Positions 8,050-19,797 are shown, counted from the stretch's first letter. The stretch is DNA of 64,000 nt from Flavonifractor sp. AGMB03687 (GCF_017811815.1 NZ_JADKZI010000005.1:1-64000), one strand, 5' to 3'. The notes: generated by a model from the sequence alone, not told the origin. Numbers and translations are program-made.

Positions 8050-8982
8050 TTAGCCGTTCTGCTGGGTCTTGCGCCACTCGTTGAGGACGGCGCAGAACAC
8101 CAGGGAGAGGAAGCTCTCCTCCGCCTTGGCGGAACGGGAGGTCAGGGCGATGGGCACCTTGGCACCCACCACGGCGCCGCAGGTAACCGCGTGAGCGTGG
8201 ATGAGCCAGCTCTTCACCAGGGTGTTGGCGGCGATCAGGTCCTGAGCGATGATGCCGTCGAAGCCGCCGCCCGCCCAGGGGCAGTCGTAGTTCTTCAGCC
8301 GGCAGGCCTCCTTGGAGATGATGAGGTCGTAGGCAATGGGGCCCCACAGCTCGCAGTCGGCGAAGGGGTGCTGCTTCTGCTCGCTCACCAGGCGCTGGGC
8401 CTCGATGGTGTCAGGCATATGGAAGTTGACGTTCTCCACCAGAGCCATCAGAGCCAGCTTGGGGTTCTCGTAGCCGAAGGCCTTCAGGGCGTCGGCGGTG
8501 TTCTTGATGATGGCCTTCTTCTGGGTGGGGTTGGGGTTGACGATGATGGTCATGTCGGACAGAGCCAGCAGCTTGGGATACTCAGGGATGGAAGCCAGAG
8601 ACACGTGGCTCATGAGCCGCTCGGTACGCAGGCCGTTCTTCTTGTCCAGCACGGGCATCAGGAAGTCACGGGTAGGCATGTTGCCGCGCATGAGGATATC
8701 GCCGTCACCGCAGTGGATCACGTCGATGGCCGCCTGGGTCACATTGTGGCCGGGAGCGGTATCCACCATGGTGTAGGGCTCCTTGTCCAGGCCCAGCTTC
8801 TCCAGCTGCACCATGGTACGGGCACGGTCACCCACCAGCACGGGCTGCACAAAGCCCTCCTTCTGGGCCTGGAACAGACCCTGGAGCATGTTCTCGCCGT
8901 CAGAACCGGCCAGCACCACACGCAGAGGGGCATTCAGTTTGGGAACACGCTTGATGATATCGTCGAAATTTTTAATTTCCAT
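8050..8982 (-). CDS. ptb: Phosphate butyryltransferase-type acyltransferase (PTA/PTB family)
   Basis: The 310-residue protein matches the phosphate acetyl/butyryltransferase family in length and motifs (VLAGSDGE near the start, GDGDILMRG, GGFDGIIAQDL, TSRSAKAEESFLS near the end). It would interconvert butyryl-CoA (or a related acyl-CoA) and the acyl phosphate. A downstream butyrate kinase gene, the usual partner, is not adjacent. The start is set at the ATG at 8982 because AAGGTGAGG lies at the right distance; an upstream GTG overlaps that site. Substrate preference between acetyl, butyryl and branched acyl groups cannot be read from the sequence. Confidence 0.85.
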   Translation of the reverse strand: MEIKNFDDIIKRVPKLNAPLRVVLAGSDGENMLQGLFQAQKEGFVQPVLVGDRARTMVQLEKLGLDKEPYTMVDTAPGHNVTQAAIDVIHCGDGDILMRGNMPTRDFLMPVLDKKNGLRTERLMSHVSLASIPEYPKLLALSDMTIIVNPNPTQKKAIIKNTADALKAFGYENPKLALMALVENVNFHMPDTIEAQRLVSEQKQHPFADCELWGPIAYDLIISKEACRLKNYDCPWAGGGFDGIIAQDLIAANTLVKSWLIHAHAVTCGAVVGAKVPIALTSRSAKAEESFLSLVFCAVLNEWRKTQQNG

Positions 8983-9035
8983 GGGATGATCCCTCACCTT
9001 TCCGATAAATGCCGCGCAGCGGCCTTTGCTCTATC

Positions 9036-9064
9036 ATTATACCGGATAGTTTCGGAGAATACAA
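9036..9064 (-). promoter_or_regulatory. Predicted sigma-A promoter of ptb
   Basis: On the minus strand TTGTAT (9059-9064), a 17-bp spacer and a perfect TATAAT (9036-9041). Confidence 0.7.
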
Positions 9065-9118
9065 GGCATTTCCATGGGATTTGGAAGGAAATCCCCGGCT
9101 TTTCTCTCCCCTCAAGCC

Positions 9119-9152
9119 CCAAAAACCGCCGGCCGCCCAAAGGCGGCCGGCG
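9119..9152 (-). terminator. Rho-independent terminator of the trpB-like gene
   Basis: A long GC stem (GCCGCCGGCCGCC paired with its complement, TTT loop) is followed by a short T run on the minus strand, 10 bp after the stop codon. Confidence 0.8.
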
Positions 9153-9161
9153 GCGGCAGGC

Positions 9162-10547
9162 TTAGATGCCCTGGTTCTGGGGGATGTCGGGCAGGGAGTC
9201 AAAGCCCTTCTGCAGATCCTCGTCGGTGGGGATATAGTCGGTCATCTGACCGGTGAGGTAGTTCTGGTAGGCAGTCATATCAAAGTAGCCGGTGCCGGTG
9301 AGGCCAAAAAGGATGGTCTTGGCCTCGCCGCTCTCCTTGCACTTGAGAGCCTCGTCAATGGCGCCCTTGATGGCGTGGGCGGACTCGGGAGCGGGCAGGA
9401 TGGTCTCCTGCTTGGCAAAGAGCACCGCCGCCTCAAAGACCTTGGTCTGCTCGTAGGCCACCGCCTCCATATACCCGTCGTGGTACAGCTTGGAGAGGAC
9501 GGGGCTCATGCCGTGGTAGCGCAGGCCGCCGGCATGGTTGGCGGAGGGGATGAAGCCGCAGCCCAGGGTGTACATCCGGGCCATGGGGGTCACCTTGCCG
9601 GTGTCACAGAAGTCATAGGCGTACTTGCCTCTGGTAAGGGAGGGACAGGAGGCGGGCTCCACCGCCACGATGCGGGGGTTCTTCACACCCTTCAGCTTGT
9701 CGGCCATGAAGGGGGCGATGAGGCCGCCCAGGTTGGAGCCGCCGCCGGCGCAGCCCACCATCACGTCGGGGTACTCCCCCAGCTGCTCCATGGCCAACTT
9801 GGACTCCAGGCCGATGATGGACTGGTGGAGGAGCACCTGGTTGAGCACACTGCCCAGCACATACCGCTTGGTTCCGCCGCTGTTGAGGGCGGCCTCCACT
9901 GCCTCGGAGATGGCGCAGCCCAGGGAGCCGGTGGTGCCGGGATTGTCCGCCAGGATCTTGCGGCCCACTTCGGTGAGGTTGGAGGGGGACGGGGTAACGT
10001 CGGCGTCAAACACCCCCATCACCGCCTTGCGGAAGGGCTTCTGCTCGTAGGAGCACTTCACCATAAACACGTCGCAGGTCAGCCCAAAGTAGGAACAGGC
10101 CTCGCTGAGGGCAGTGCCCCACTGGCCGGCACCCGTCTCGGTGGTGACGCCGGTGAGGCCCTGCTGCTTGGCGTAGTAGGCCTGGGCCACAGCGGAGTTG
10201 AGCTTGTGGGAGCCGGAGGTGTTGTTGCCCTCAAACTTGTAATAGATCTTGGCGGGGGTGCCCAGGGCCTTTTCCAGGTTGTAGGCCCGGATCAGGGGCG
10301 AGGGCCGGTACATCTTGTAGACCTCCTGGATCTCCTCCGGGATGTCGATGTATTCGGTGGTGCCGTCCAGCTCCTGGCGGGCCAGCTCGGTGCAGAAAAT
10401 GGGGGCCAGATCGTCCACCCCCAAGGGCTGGAGAGTGCCGGGGTGAAGCATGGGGTCGGGCTGCTCTGCCATGGCGGAGCGCAGGTTGAACCAACGCTGA
10501 GGCATCTGGTCTTCGGTGAGGTACAGGCGGTGAGGGATCTTAGTCAT
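9162..10547 (-). CDS. trpB: TrpB2-type tryptophan synthase beta-like PLP enzyme
   Basis: The 461-residue enzyme is of the longer TrpB2 class (classical TrpB is about 400). The PLP lysine is in GSHKLNSA (Lys115), the glutamine loop is GAGQWG and the phosphate-binding loop is GCAGGGSNLGG. It should condense indole with serine to give tryptophan. There is no trpA or other trp gene next to it. The start is placed at the ATG giving MTKIPHR because AAGGAG lies 9 nt before it; an ATG 6 bp upstream is too close to that site. It is preceded by a T-box with a Trp specifier, strongly supporting a role in tryptophan supply. Confidence 0.88.
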   Translation of the reverse strand: MTKIPHRLYLTEDQMPQRWFNLRSAMAEQPDPMLHPGTLQPLGVDDLAPIFCTELARQELDGTTEYIDIPEEIQEVYKMYRPSPLIRAYNLEKALGTPAKIYYKFEGNNTSGSHKLNSAVAQAYYAKQQGLTGVTTETGAGQWGTALSEACSYFGLTCDVFMVKCSYEQKPFRKAVMGVFDADVTPSPSNLTEVGRKILADNPGTTGSLGCAISEAVEAALNSGGTKRYVLGSVLNQVLLHQSIIGLESKLAMEQLGEYPDVMVGCAGGGSNLGGLIAPFMADKLKGVKNPRIVAVEPASCPSLTRGKYAYDFCDTGKVTPMARMYTLGCGFIPSANHAGGLRYHGMSPVLSKLYHDGYMEAVAYEQTKVFEAAVLFAKQETILPAPESAHAIKGAIDEALKCKESGEAKTILFGLTGTGYFDMTAYQNYLTGQMTDYIPTDEDLQKGFDSLPDIPQNQGI

Positions 10548-10589
10548 GTTCATGCACTCCTTCAAGTTTGGTTTTGCGGGAGAGGGCAT

Positions 10590-10746
10590 GAAACTTCATG
10601 CGCATACAGTACAGCGTCATGATCGGCCAGATTGACGGCGCATGAAGTTTTGCGCATATGGGCCGTCCCGGCCCATGCGCTTTAAATTCTATGGCCGTGC
10701 CGCCAGAGGCGGCACCTGGCCGTTTTTTGCTATGCTTTTGCATAGC
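10590..10746 (-). other. Hairpin-rich leader between T-box terminator and trpB-like start
   Basis: Several strong inverted repeats follow one another: GCTATGC/GCATAGC with TTTT loop (about 10728-10745), TGCCGCC/GGCGGCA flanked by GGCC/GGCC (about 10692-10720), and a palindrome GCGCATATGGGCCG/CGGCCCATGCGC (about 10651-10681), with ATGCGC/GCGCAT words repeated nearer the gene. On the plus strand the second hairpin is followed by T6 and would look like a terminator, but no gene precedes it. Function unknown. Confidence 0.5.
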
Positions 10747-11036
10747 AAAAACGCCCTCGTCCCAAAGATTCTCTGGGACAAAGGCGTAATAAAAACCTCT
10801 GCGGTGCCACCCGGATTGACGCATGTAAACATGCGCCCGCTCACTTTCGCGTGCCTGCCAGCACACGCTCCCCTGATAACGGGTGGAGTCCCCGTCGCGC
10901 TACTCGGTCACCCTTTCGCTATGCCCTCAAAAGTCCATTCACCCGGACGCCGCCTGCCGCGATCCCACCACCCGCAGCTCTCTGTGAGGCCTTGATACCG
11001 GACTACTCCTCTTTCTCATCGGTTTATCGATTTAGT
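10747..11036 (-). promoter_or_regulatory. T-box riboswitch, tRNA-Trp specific
   Basis: On the minus strand the T-box core GGGTGGCACCGC (10801-10812) is followed by a terminator hairpin with a T5 tract (10747-10786). Upstream is a Stem I region with AGGAGTAG and the specifier context GAA-TGG-A; TGG (10935-10937) is the Trp codon. The variable T-box base is C, which pairs with discriminator G73 as found in bacterial tRNA-Trp. Uncharged tRNA-Trp would stabilise the antiterminator and switch on the trpB-like gene. Confidence 0.92.
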
Positions 11037-11043
11037 TTGGCAT

Positions 11044-11072
11044 AGTATACCGCCCCGTCTGGTCTTTGTCAA
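11044..11072 (-). promoter_or_regulatory. Consensus promoter of the T-box/trpB transcript
   Basis: On the minus strand TTGACA (11067-11072), 17-bp spacer, TATACT (11044-11049), just upstream of the T-box Stem I. Confidence 0.88.
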
Positions 11073-11082
11073 GGGGTAATTT

Positions 11083-13713
11083 TTATTTTTTCAGGGCCGC
11101 CTTGGGGGTACTCACCCGCTTGCCCGGCTTATGGCTGCGGCGGAAGGCCTTGGTGATCTCGCACACCACCACCGGAGTCAAAGCCAGACCGGCCACCACC
11201 CCCCAGGCCCGGGGAGACAGGGGCACAGTGGAAAACACCGTCTGGAGGGGGGGCACCAACAGCACCCCCAGCTGCATGGCGATGCCGATGAGGAAGGCTT
11301 TATTCATGGCCGGGTTGGAGGTCACCCCCAGCTTGAAGATGGAGGCCTCCTCGCTGCGGGCGTCAAAGGCGTGGAAGAGCTGGCACAAGGTGAGGGTGGC
11401 GAAGGCCATGGTGTTGCCCGCGGCCAGGGAGCAGCCGGGCAGCACCCAGGCTCCCAGCACGTAAGCCGCCAGGGTGAGCAGCCCCACCATTACCCCCTGC
11501 CAGGCCAGCCGGAGAGCAAAGCCGTGGGCAAAGAGGGACTCCCCCGCCTGCCGGGGCGGCTGGTCCATTACCCCCGGCTCCACTGGCTCCACCCCCAGAG
11601 CCAGGGCGGGCAGGGAGTCAGTGACCAGGTTGAGCCACAGCAGCTGCACCGGGGCCAGAGGCATCTCCGGGAAGCGGAGCAGGGTGGCCAGGGCGATGGT
11701 CAAAATCTCCCCGATGTTGCAGGAGAGCAGGTAGTGGATGGCCTTCTTGATGTTGGCATAGATCCCTCTCCCCTCCTCCACCGCCGCGACGATGGTAGCA
11801 AAGTTGTCGTCGGTGAGGATCATGTCGGCGGCTCCCCGGGCCACGTCGGTGCCGCTCTTGCCCATGGCGCAGCCAATGTCGGCGGCCTTGAGGGCGGGGG
11901 CGTCATTGGTGCCGTCGCCGGTCATGGCCACCACCTTCCCTCTGGCCTGCCAGGCCTTTACAATCCGTAATTTGTGCTCTGGAGATACCCGGGCGTATAC
12001 AGCGAATTTGTCCACTTCCTCCTCCAGGGCCTGCTGGGGCAGGAAGTCCAGGTCCTCGCCGGTGAGGGCCCGATCCCCCTCTCGGCAGATGCCCAGTTCC
12101 CTTGCCACCGCCACGGCGGTGAGTTTGTGGTCGCCGGTAATCATCACCGGCCGCACCCCCGCCCGGTAGCACTGGTCCACCGCCCGTTTTACCTCCGGCC
12201 GGGGCGGGTCCATCATGCCCAGCAGGCCCACGAAGGTGAGGCCCCGCTCCAGGGTGTCGCTGTCCAGGCTGCGGGGCAGCAGTTCCACATCCTTATAGGC
12301 CACCCCCAGCACCCGCAAAGCCTTGCCCGCCATGGCCTCATTCCGGGCGGTGATCCGCCGCAGGGCGCTCTCCTCCACCCGGCACCGCCGGGCCAGCACG
12401 TCGGGGGCTCCTTTCACCATCACCCGGTATCCGCCTCCCGGCTTACTATGTACCGTCGTCATAAGTTTTCGTTCCGAATCAAAGGGAATTTCCCCTTTTC
12501 TGGGCCACTCCTCCCCCAATTGGTTGCGGTCCAACCCCGCCTTGGCCGCCACCTCCACCAGGGCGGCCTCGGTGGGATCGCCGGTGCAAACCGGGGTTTT
12601 CCCCTTCCAGCTCAGCTCGGCGTCGCCGCACAGGGTGCCGATGGTAAGGGCCAGATCCCGCTCCCCCTGCCGGATTGTCCAGATGTCCACCACGGTCATT
12701 TTATTTTGGGTCAGGGTGCCCGTTTTATCGGAGCACACCACCCCGGCACACCCCAGAGTTTCCACCGCGGGCAGCTTTTTGACGATGGCCCGCCGCTTGG
12801 CCATGCGGCTCACCCCCAGGGCCAGCACGATGGAGATGATGGCGGGCAGGCCCTCCGGGATGGCGGCCACCGCCAGAGACACAGCCGTGAGGAACATTTC
12901 CAGCAAATTGCGCCCCTGGAGCAGCCCCACCCCAAACATCACCGCGCACACGCACAGACACAGGAAGGACAGGGTCTTGGAAATCTCCCCCATCTTCTTC
13001 TGTAAAGGCGTTTCGCTTTCCACCTTATCCATCAACATTCCGGCGATGTGGCCCACCTCGGTGTCCATGCCGGTGGCGGTGACCAGGCAGGTGGCCCGGC
13101 CCCGGGTGACCACCGTGGCCGAGAGGAGCAGGTTGCGCCGCTCTGCCAAGGGGGTGTCGGCGGGCAGGGGGCCCAGGGCGCCCTTGTTCACCGGCGCGGA
13201 CTCGCCGGTCATGGCGGACTCGTCGGCCTGGAGACCGGCCGCCTCCAGGATGCGGCAGTCGGCAGGCACCAGATCTCCCGCCTCCAGGCGGATCACGTCG
13301 CCGGGCACCAGCTTTTCCGCCTCCACCCGTACCAGGGTTCCGTCCCGCAGGGCGTGGGCCGCCGGGGCGGACATCTGGCTCAATGCCTCCAGGGCCTTGC
13401 GGGCGCTGTCCTCCTGGGACAGGGAGATGATGGCGTTGACCGCCACGATGCCCAGAATGATGGCGGCGTCCAGCCAGTCCTCTCCCCCGCTGGCCCACAG
13501 GGACAGGGCGGCGGCCACCAGCAGCACCAGGATCATGGGGTCCTTCAGCTGGCCCAGCAGCCGGGCCGGGAAGGACTTGTCCTTCTTGTGGGCCAGCTTG
13601 TTGGGCCCGTGGGCCACCAGCCGCCGGGCGGCCTCCGCCCCCGTCAGGCCTCCCGCCCCGCTTCTCAATTCCTCCAGCGCCTGCTTGGTGCTGCATGCAT
13701 GCCATTGTGTCAT
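11083..13713 (-). CDS. Calcium-type cation-transporting P-type ATPase
   Basis: The 876-residue P-type ATPase has all catalytic signatures: TGES (169-172) in the actuator domain, PEGLP (286-290) in membrane helix 4, the phosphorylated aspartate in CSDKTGTLT (Asp329), and TGDGTNDAPALKAADIG in the hinge. PEGLP plus NLVTD in helix 6 place it with P2A/SERCA-like Ca2+ pumps; Mn2+ cannot be excluded. N-terminal and C-terminal cation ATPase domains are both complete. It would export a divalent cation at the cost of ATP. It stands alone, with its end only about 10 bp before the -35 of the T-box promoter and no terminator seen between. Confidence 0.9.
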   Translation of the reverse strand: MTQWHACSTKQALEELRSGAGGLTGAEAARRLVAHGPNKLAHKKDKSFPARLLGQLKDPMILVLLVAAALSLWASGGEDWLDAAIILGIVAVNAIISLSQEDSARKALEALSQMSAPAAHALRDGTLVRVEAEKLVPGDVIRLEAGDLVPADCRILEAAGLQADESAMTGESAPVNKGALGPLPADTPLAERRNLLLSATVVTRGRATCLVTATGMDTEVGHIAGMLMDKVESETPLQKKMGEISKTLSFLCLCVCAVMFGVGLLQGRNLLEMFLTAVSLAVAAIPEGLPAIISIVLALGVSRMAKRRAIVKKLPAVETLGCAGVVCSDKTGTLTQNKMTVVDIWTIRQGERDLALTIGTLCGDAELSWKGKTPVCTGDPTEAALVEVAAKAGLDRNQLGEEWPRKGEIPFDSERKLMTTVHSKPGGGYRVMVKGAPDVLARRCRVEESALRRITARNEAMAGKALRVLGVAYKDVELLPRSLDSDTLERGLTFVGLLGMMDPPRPEVKRAVDQCYRAGVRPVMITGDHKLTAVAVARELGICREGDRALTGEDLDFLPQQALEEEVDKFAVYARVSPEHKLRIVKAWQARGKVVAMTGDGTNDAPALKAADIGCAMGKSGTDVARGAADMILTDDNFATIVAAVEEGRGIYANIKKAIHYLLSCNIGEILTIALATLLRFPEMPLAPVQLLWLNLVTDSLPALALGVEPVEPGVMDQPPRQAGESLFAHGFALRLAWQGVMVGLLTLAAYVLGAWVLPGCSLAAGNTMAFATLTLCQLFHAFDARSEEASIFKLGVTSNPAMNKAFLIGIAMQLGVLLVPPLQTVFSTVPLSPRAWGVVAGLALTPVVVCEITKAFRRSHKPGKRVSTPKAALKK

Positions 13714-13803
13714 GGTGACCGCTCCTTGCTTTTCTGTTTCCAGCTTTTGGATACAGTATAGCAGGCCTGTCCCCCGGATTTGGGGGAAAGCTGGCGGGGC
13801 GCA

Positions 13804-13840
13804 AAAAACCGGCCTCCCCGCTGTGGGGAGGCCGGTCTAT
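13804..13840 (-). terminator. Rho-independent terminator of the binding-protein gene
   Basis: CCGGCCTCCCC and its complement with a short loop are preceded on the plus strand by A6, giving a T6 tract on the minus strand. Confidence 0.85.
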
Positions 13841-13841
13841 C

Positions 13842-15404
13842 TTATTCTGTTTCCGTCTGGGGCCCGATCTTCCAGTAGGCAAACTGGTAAAACACATTCT
13901 GCTGAGTGGGGGTCAGGTCGGAGACGGTATTCCACTGGGTGAGCACCGACCAGTTCTTGAAGCAGAGCACCGCAAAGGGGGGCGCCTCCGCCAGCCGCTC
14001 ATAGAGCCGCTGGGCGCTGAGATCCCGGGCCTGGCCGGTGGCCGCCCGGTAGGTCTGGAGGCGGGCCACCGCCTCGGCGTCGCTGTAGCCGCCGTAGTTG
14101 AGGGACCCGCCGCTGGTGATGAGGGCGGTAAGGTCAAAGTCGGCGGTGAGCCGCACCTCCCCCAGATAGAGGTCAAAGTCCTTCTTCTGGAGGGCGGAGA
14201 CGTAGGCGTCCCACTCCAGCTTGGTGAGGGTGGCTTTGATGCCCAGGTCGTTGAGCCCGGCCACCAGATGCTCCGCCACCGCCACCCGGTCCTGATTCTC
14301 GGCGGATACCACCAGCTCCAGGCTGAGGGTCTCCCGGCCGCTGACCCAGCCGCTGTCCGTTTTGGTCCACCCCGCCTCGGTGAGGGCATCGGCCACCCCC
14401 TGGGAGGAGTAGCTCAGCGCCTCCGCCAGGTCCTCCTTGTACAGAGAGCTGGCCGGGGACACCGGCAGGGCGGCGGGCTGGGCGTGGCGGGAGTAGAGGG
14501 CTGTGGCCACGGAATCCCGGTCAAAGGCCCGCAGCAGGGCCTTGCGCACGCCCGCGTCCCGGCAGGGGCCGCTGGTGGTGTTGAAGCCCACATACACCAT
14601 GGTGGAGGTGGGATAGTCCACTGTGTCGTAGGACCCGGAGTAGCCCAGGGCGTTGGTGGCGGTGAGATCGGTGGCCACCAGGGAGATCTCCTTGGTGTCG
14701 AAGGCGTGGATCAGATCATCGGCCTCCTGAATGGTCCGCAGGGGGATGGTGTCCCGGGGTAGGGTCTGCCCCTGCCACCAGGAGGGGTTGGCGGTGAGGC
14801 TCAGGTCGTCCCCGCTGCCGCTGAGCACATAGGGGCCGGTGCCCAGGGGGGTGCGTCCCCCGGTCTCCTTGACGATGGGGATATCCAGCAGGGCGGGCAG
14901 GTTGCCGTTGGCCCGGGTGAGGACCACGGTGACCGTCCCCTCCCCGGCGGTAATGGTCCCGATGTCGGTAAACCGGGCGGAATAGAGGGCGCTGGTGCGG
15001 GCGCTCTCCAGGGAGGACACCACCTCCGCCGAGGTGAGGGCACTGCCGTCGGAGAAGGTGACGCCGCTGCGCAGGGTGAAGGTCCAGGTCAGCCCGTCCT
15101 CCGAGGTGGTATAGCCAGAGCACAGCACCTGCTCCACCTCAAACTGCTGATCCAGGGCGAAGAGGCCCTCGTACATGAGCCCCGCCAGGTTCAGGTTGGT
15201 GCGGTTGGAGCTGGTAATAGGGTGGAATCCGGCCTCCGGGTAGCAGGCCAGCACGAAGTTGGTCTGCTGGACCTCCGGCGCGCCGCTCTCGGTGACGGCG
15301 GGGGTGGGAGTAGCCTCAGGGGCCGGGTCGCCGGTACACCCCGTCAGGGCCAGGCAGAGGGCAGCCCCCAGTGCCGTCAGACGCAGTCGTGTTCGTTTGT
15401 TCAA
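13842..15404 (-). CDS. ABC transporter substrate-binding lipoprotein, SBP family 5 (peptide/opine/nickel type)
   Basis: The 520-residue protein starts with a lipoprotein signal ending in LTGC followed by a low-complexity linker rich in Pro, Thr and Glu, then a complete family-5 extracellular solute-binding domain (motifs YEGLFALD, TWTFTLRSGVTFSDGSALT, VRKALLRAFDRD). Family members bind peptides, nickel or other solutes for OppBCDF-like importers. No permease or ATPase gene is adjacent, so it is an orphan binding protein. The start is taken as a TTG 6 nt after AGGAGGGG; another TTG lies 7 codons upstream but overlaps that site. Confidence 0.85.
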   Translation of the reverse strand: MNKRTRLRLTALGAALCLALTGCTGDPAPEATPTPAVTESGAPEVQQTNFVLACYPEAGFHPITSSNRTNLNLAGLMYEGLFALDQQFEVEQVLCSGYTTSEDGLTWTFTLRSGVTFSDGSALTSAEVVSSLESARTSALYSARFTDIGTITAGEGTVTVVLTRANGNLPALLDIPIVKETGGRTPLGTGPYVLSGSGDDLSLTANPSWWQGQTLPRDTIPLRTIQEADDLIHAFDTKEISLVATDLTATNALGYSGSYDTVDYPTSTMVYVGFNTTSGPCRDAGVRKALLRAFDRDSVATALYSRHAQPAALPVSPASSLYKEDLAEALSYSSQGVADALTEAGWTKTDSGWVSGRETLSLELVVSAENQDRVAVAEHLVAGLNDLGIKATLTKLEWDAYVSALQKKDFDLYLGEVRLTADFDLTALITSGGSLNYGGYSDAEAVARLQTYRAATGQARDLSAQRLYERLAEAPPFAVLCFKNWSVLTQWNTVSDLTPTQQNVFYQFAYWKIGPQTETE

Positions 15405-15427
15405 GGGCAGCCCCTCCTGTCTCAATG

Positions 15428-15466
15428 AAAAAGGGCGGGCGGCTGATCACCGCCCGCCCCTGTGAT
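15428..15466 (-). terminator. Rho-independent terminator of pgeF
   Basis: GGGCGGGCGG and its complement surround a short loop and are followed by T5 on the minus strand, immediately after the pgeF stop. Confidence 0.85.
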
Positions 15467-15470
15467 TTGA

Positions 15471-16283
15471 TTATACCAGTGCGATCATGGCAGCCTGGCT
15501 GCCCCGTTCGCCCTTGGTCACTCTGTGGGACCAGTATTTCTCCGGCAGGCAGGCGGTGCAGTCGGCAGACACGGCAATATGCTCGGGGTCCAGACCGGCG
15601 TTCTCCAGCCGCTTGGCGTTGAGAGCCTTCAGGTCCACGTGGAACTTGCCGGTGGGCAGCACCTCAATGCAGTGGAGGGCGGAGGCCCCCATGGCCTCGG
15701 TCATGGCGTTGGGCACGTCCTCGTGGGTCTCAAAGCAGCACTTGGAGATGCCGGGGCCGATGGCGGCCAGGATGTCCAGCCGGTCGCAGCCGTAGCAGTC
15801 CACCATCCGCTCCACCGCCTTGGCGGCGATGCCCAGGGCGGTGCCCCGCCAGCCGGCGTGGACCGCGCCCACCACCCGGCGCACCGGGTCGTAGAGCAGA
15901 ATGGGCAGGCAGTCGGCGGTAAAGACGGTGAGCACCACGCCGGGGATGTCGGTAACCAGGCCGTCGGCCTGCCAGGGCTCGGGCTCGTCCAGGGCGATGC
16001 CCAGGTCGGCGGAGGTGACGGAGCGCACCGTGTCCCCGTGGACCTGGCTGGCGCACACCACCTGGCGGACGTCAGCACCGATGGCGGCGCAGAAGCGGCG
16101 GTAGTTTTCCGCCACCTTGTCCGGGTCATCTCCCCGGGTCATGCTCAGGTTGAGGGAGGAAAAGATCCCCTCCGACACCCCTCCCAGCCGGGTGGAAAAG
16201 CCGTGGACCACTCCACCGGCCTCCTCCATGCCTTCGGAGGCCAGGTAGAGCAGGCCGTTTTTATTGTGCTCGATGATGTTCAT
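15471..16283 (-). CDS. pgeF: Peptidoglycan editing factor PgeF / multicopper polyphenol oxidase family
   Basis: The 270-residue protein belongs to the YfiH/DUF152 family. The three metal or active-site segments are visible: CASQVHGD (His), ADCLPILLYD (Cys) and HAGWRGTALG (His), followed by GPGISKCCFETHEDV. Family members remove wrongly incorporated amino acids from muropeptide precursors, or act on purine nucleosides in some studies. It lies 77 bp downstream of secA on the same strand and may be co-transcribed with it. Confidence 0.85.
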   Translation of the reverse strand: MNIIEHNKNGLLYLASEGMEEAGGVVHGFSTRLGGVSEGIFSSLNLSMTRGDDPDKVAENYRRFCAAIGADVRQVVCASQVHGDTVRSVTSADLGIALDEPEPWQADGLVTDIPGVVLTVFTADCLPILLYDPVRRVVGAVHAGWRGTALGIAAKAVERMVDCYGCDRLDILAAIGPGISKCCFETHEDVPNAMTEAMGASALHCIEVLPTGKFHVDLKALNAKRLENAGLDPEHIAVSADCTACLPEKYWSHRVTKGERGSQAAMIALV

Positions 16284-16312
16284 ATGGTCTCCTTTATCCG
16301 GGACGGGAACCC

Positions 16313-16338
16313 GTAGGGGACGGCGTCCCCGACGCCCC
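16313..16338. repeat. REP-like palindromic element
   Basis: GTAGG followed by a perfect hairpin GGGGAC-GGC-GTCCCC in the pgeF/secA gap. A related GTAGGG-hairpin unit in the opposite orientation lies at 29652-29675. No T tract follows, so it is not a terminator. Confidence 0.4.
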
Positions 16339-16360
16339 GCTTCCGGGGCCTAGGCTGCTT

Positions 16361-19108
<2,748 letters not shown>

Positions 19109-19330
19109 GTGATAATTCACCTTTCTGATCTTACACCGCGCAAAGCGCGGCCAATTCGCATTGATTCAGTTTCCTAGTATAGCATAAGGCCACAGAAGAA
19201 AAAAGAGGAAATTGTGAACAAATCGCCCCGTCTCTCCCTCCGGCGGCTCCCAAGTGGAAAAATGCGCAATTTTGCACACCTGCATTCTGACAAAGTATGG
19301 TACACTCTTTCTATTCCATGGAAACCACTG

Positions 19331-19336
19331 TATAAT
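19331..19336 (+). promoter_or_regulatory. Possible -10 element (TATAAT) for the HTH-kinase operon
   Basis: A perfect TATAAT lies 51 bp before the start codon at 19387. The -35 region (TTTCTA at 17 bp) is weak. The rest of the 19121-19386 gap holds only the secA promoter region and AT-rich sequence. Confidence 0.4.
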
Positions 19337-19386
19337 AAAGTAAATGAACCCTTTTTATCCCCATTTCCCCGGAAAGGAGAGGCCTT

Positions 19387-19797
19387 ATGAGGACCACGGA
19401 AGAACTGCGCAGCGCCATTTGCTCCTCCCGCGACCCCGCCTTGCTGAGCGACAGCGCCTTCACGCCCCCCGACTGTACCTTTTATTTATGCAATCTTTTG
19501 GAGCGGCGGGGCTGGCTGGTGAAGGACGCCATCCGGGCCTGCTATCTGGAGCGCTCCTACGGCTACCAGCCCTTCAACGGCACCCGTCCCCCCACCCGCA
19601 CCTTCCTGCTGCGGCTGGCCCTGGCCATGGACCTGGGCGAGGAGGAGACCCAGCGGCTGCTCACCCGCTGCGGCCGGGCGGTCCTCTACCCCCGCAGCCG
19701 GTTTGACGCGGCAGTGCTCTACGGCCTGACCCACCACCTGACCCTGGAGGAGACCGACGAGCTGCTCCTTTCCCTGGGAGAGGCGGGATTGCTATGA
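19387..19797 (+). CDS. Small HTH-like protein coupled to a Ser/Thr kinase
   Basis: This 136-residue protein is mostly helical. Residues 30-90 (NLLERRGWLVKDAIRACYLERSYGYQPFNGTRPPTRTFLLRLALAMDLGEEE) resemble an XRE-type helix-turn-helix core: a repeated two-helix pattern followed by LLRLALALDLGEEETQRLL. I do not recognise a named family. The stop overlaps the start of the kinase gene by 4 bp, so the two are translationally coupled and probably act together, for example as a DNA-binding or scaffold partner or substrate of the kinase. That role is an inference. Confidence 0.7.
   Translation: MRTTEELRSAICSSRDPALLSDSAFTPPDCTFYLCNLLERRGWLVKDAIRACYLERSYGYQPFNGTRPPTRTFLLRLALAMDLGEEETQRLLTRCGRAVLYPRSRFDAAVLYGLTHHLTLEETDELLLSLGEAGLL

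Noticed and set aside
15469-15474. TATAAT on the minus strand as a promoter for the binding-protein gene
   Set aside because: It coincides with the last codons of pgeF (Leu-Val-stop) and has no -35 at suitable distance; it lies ahead of the pgeF terminator.
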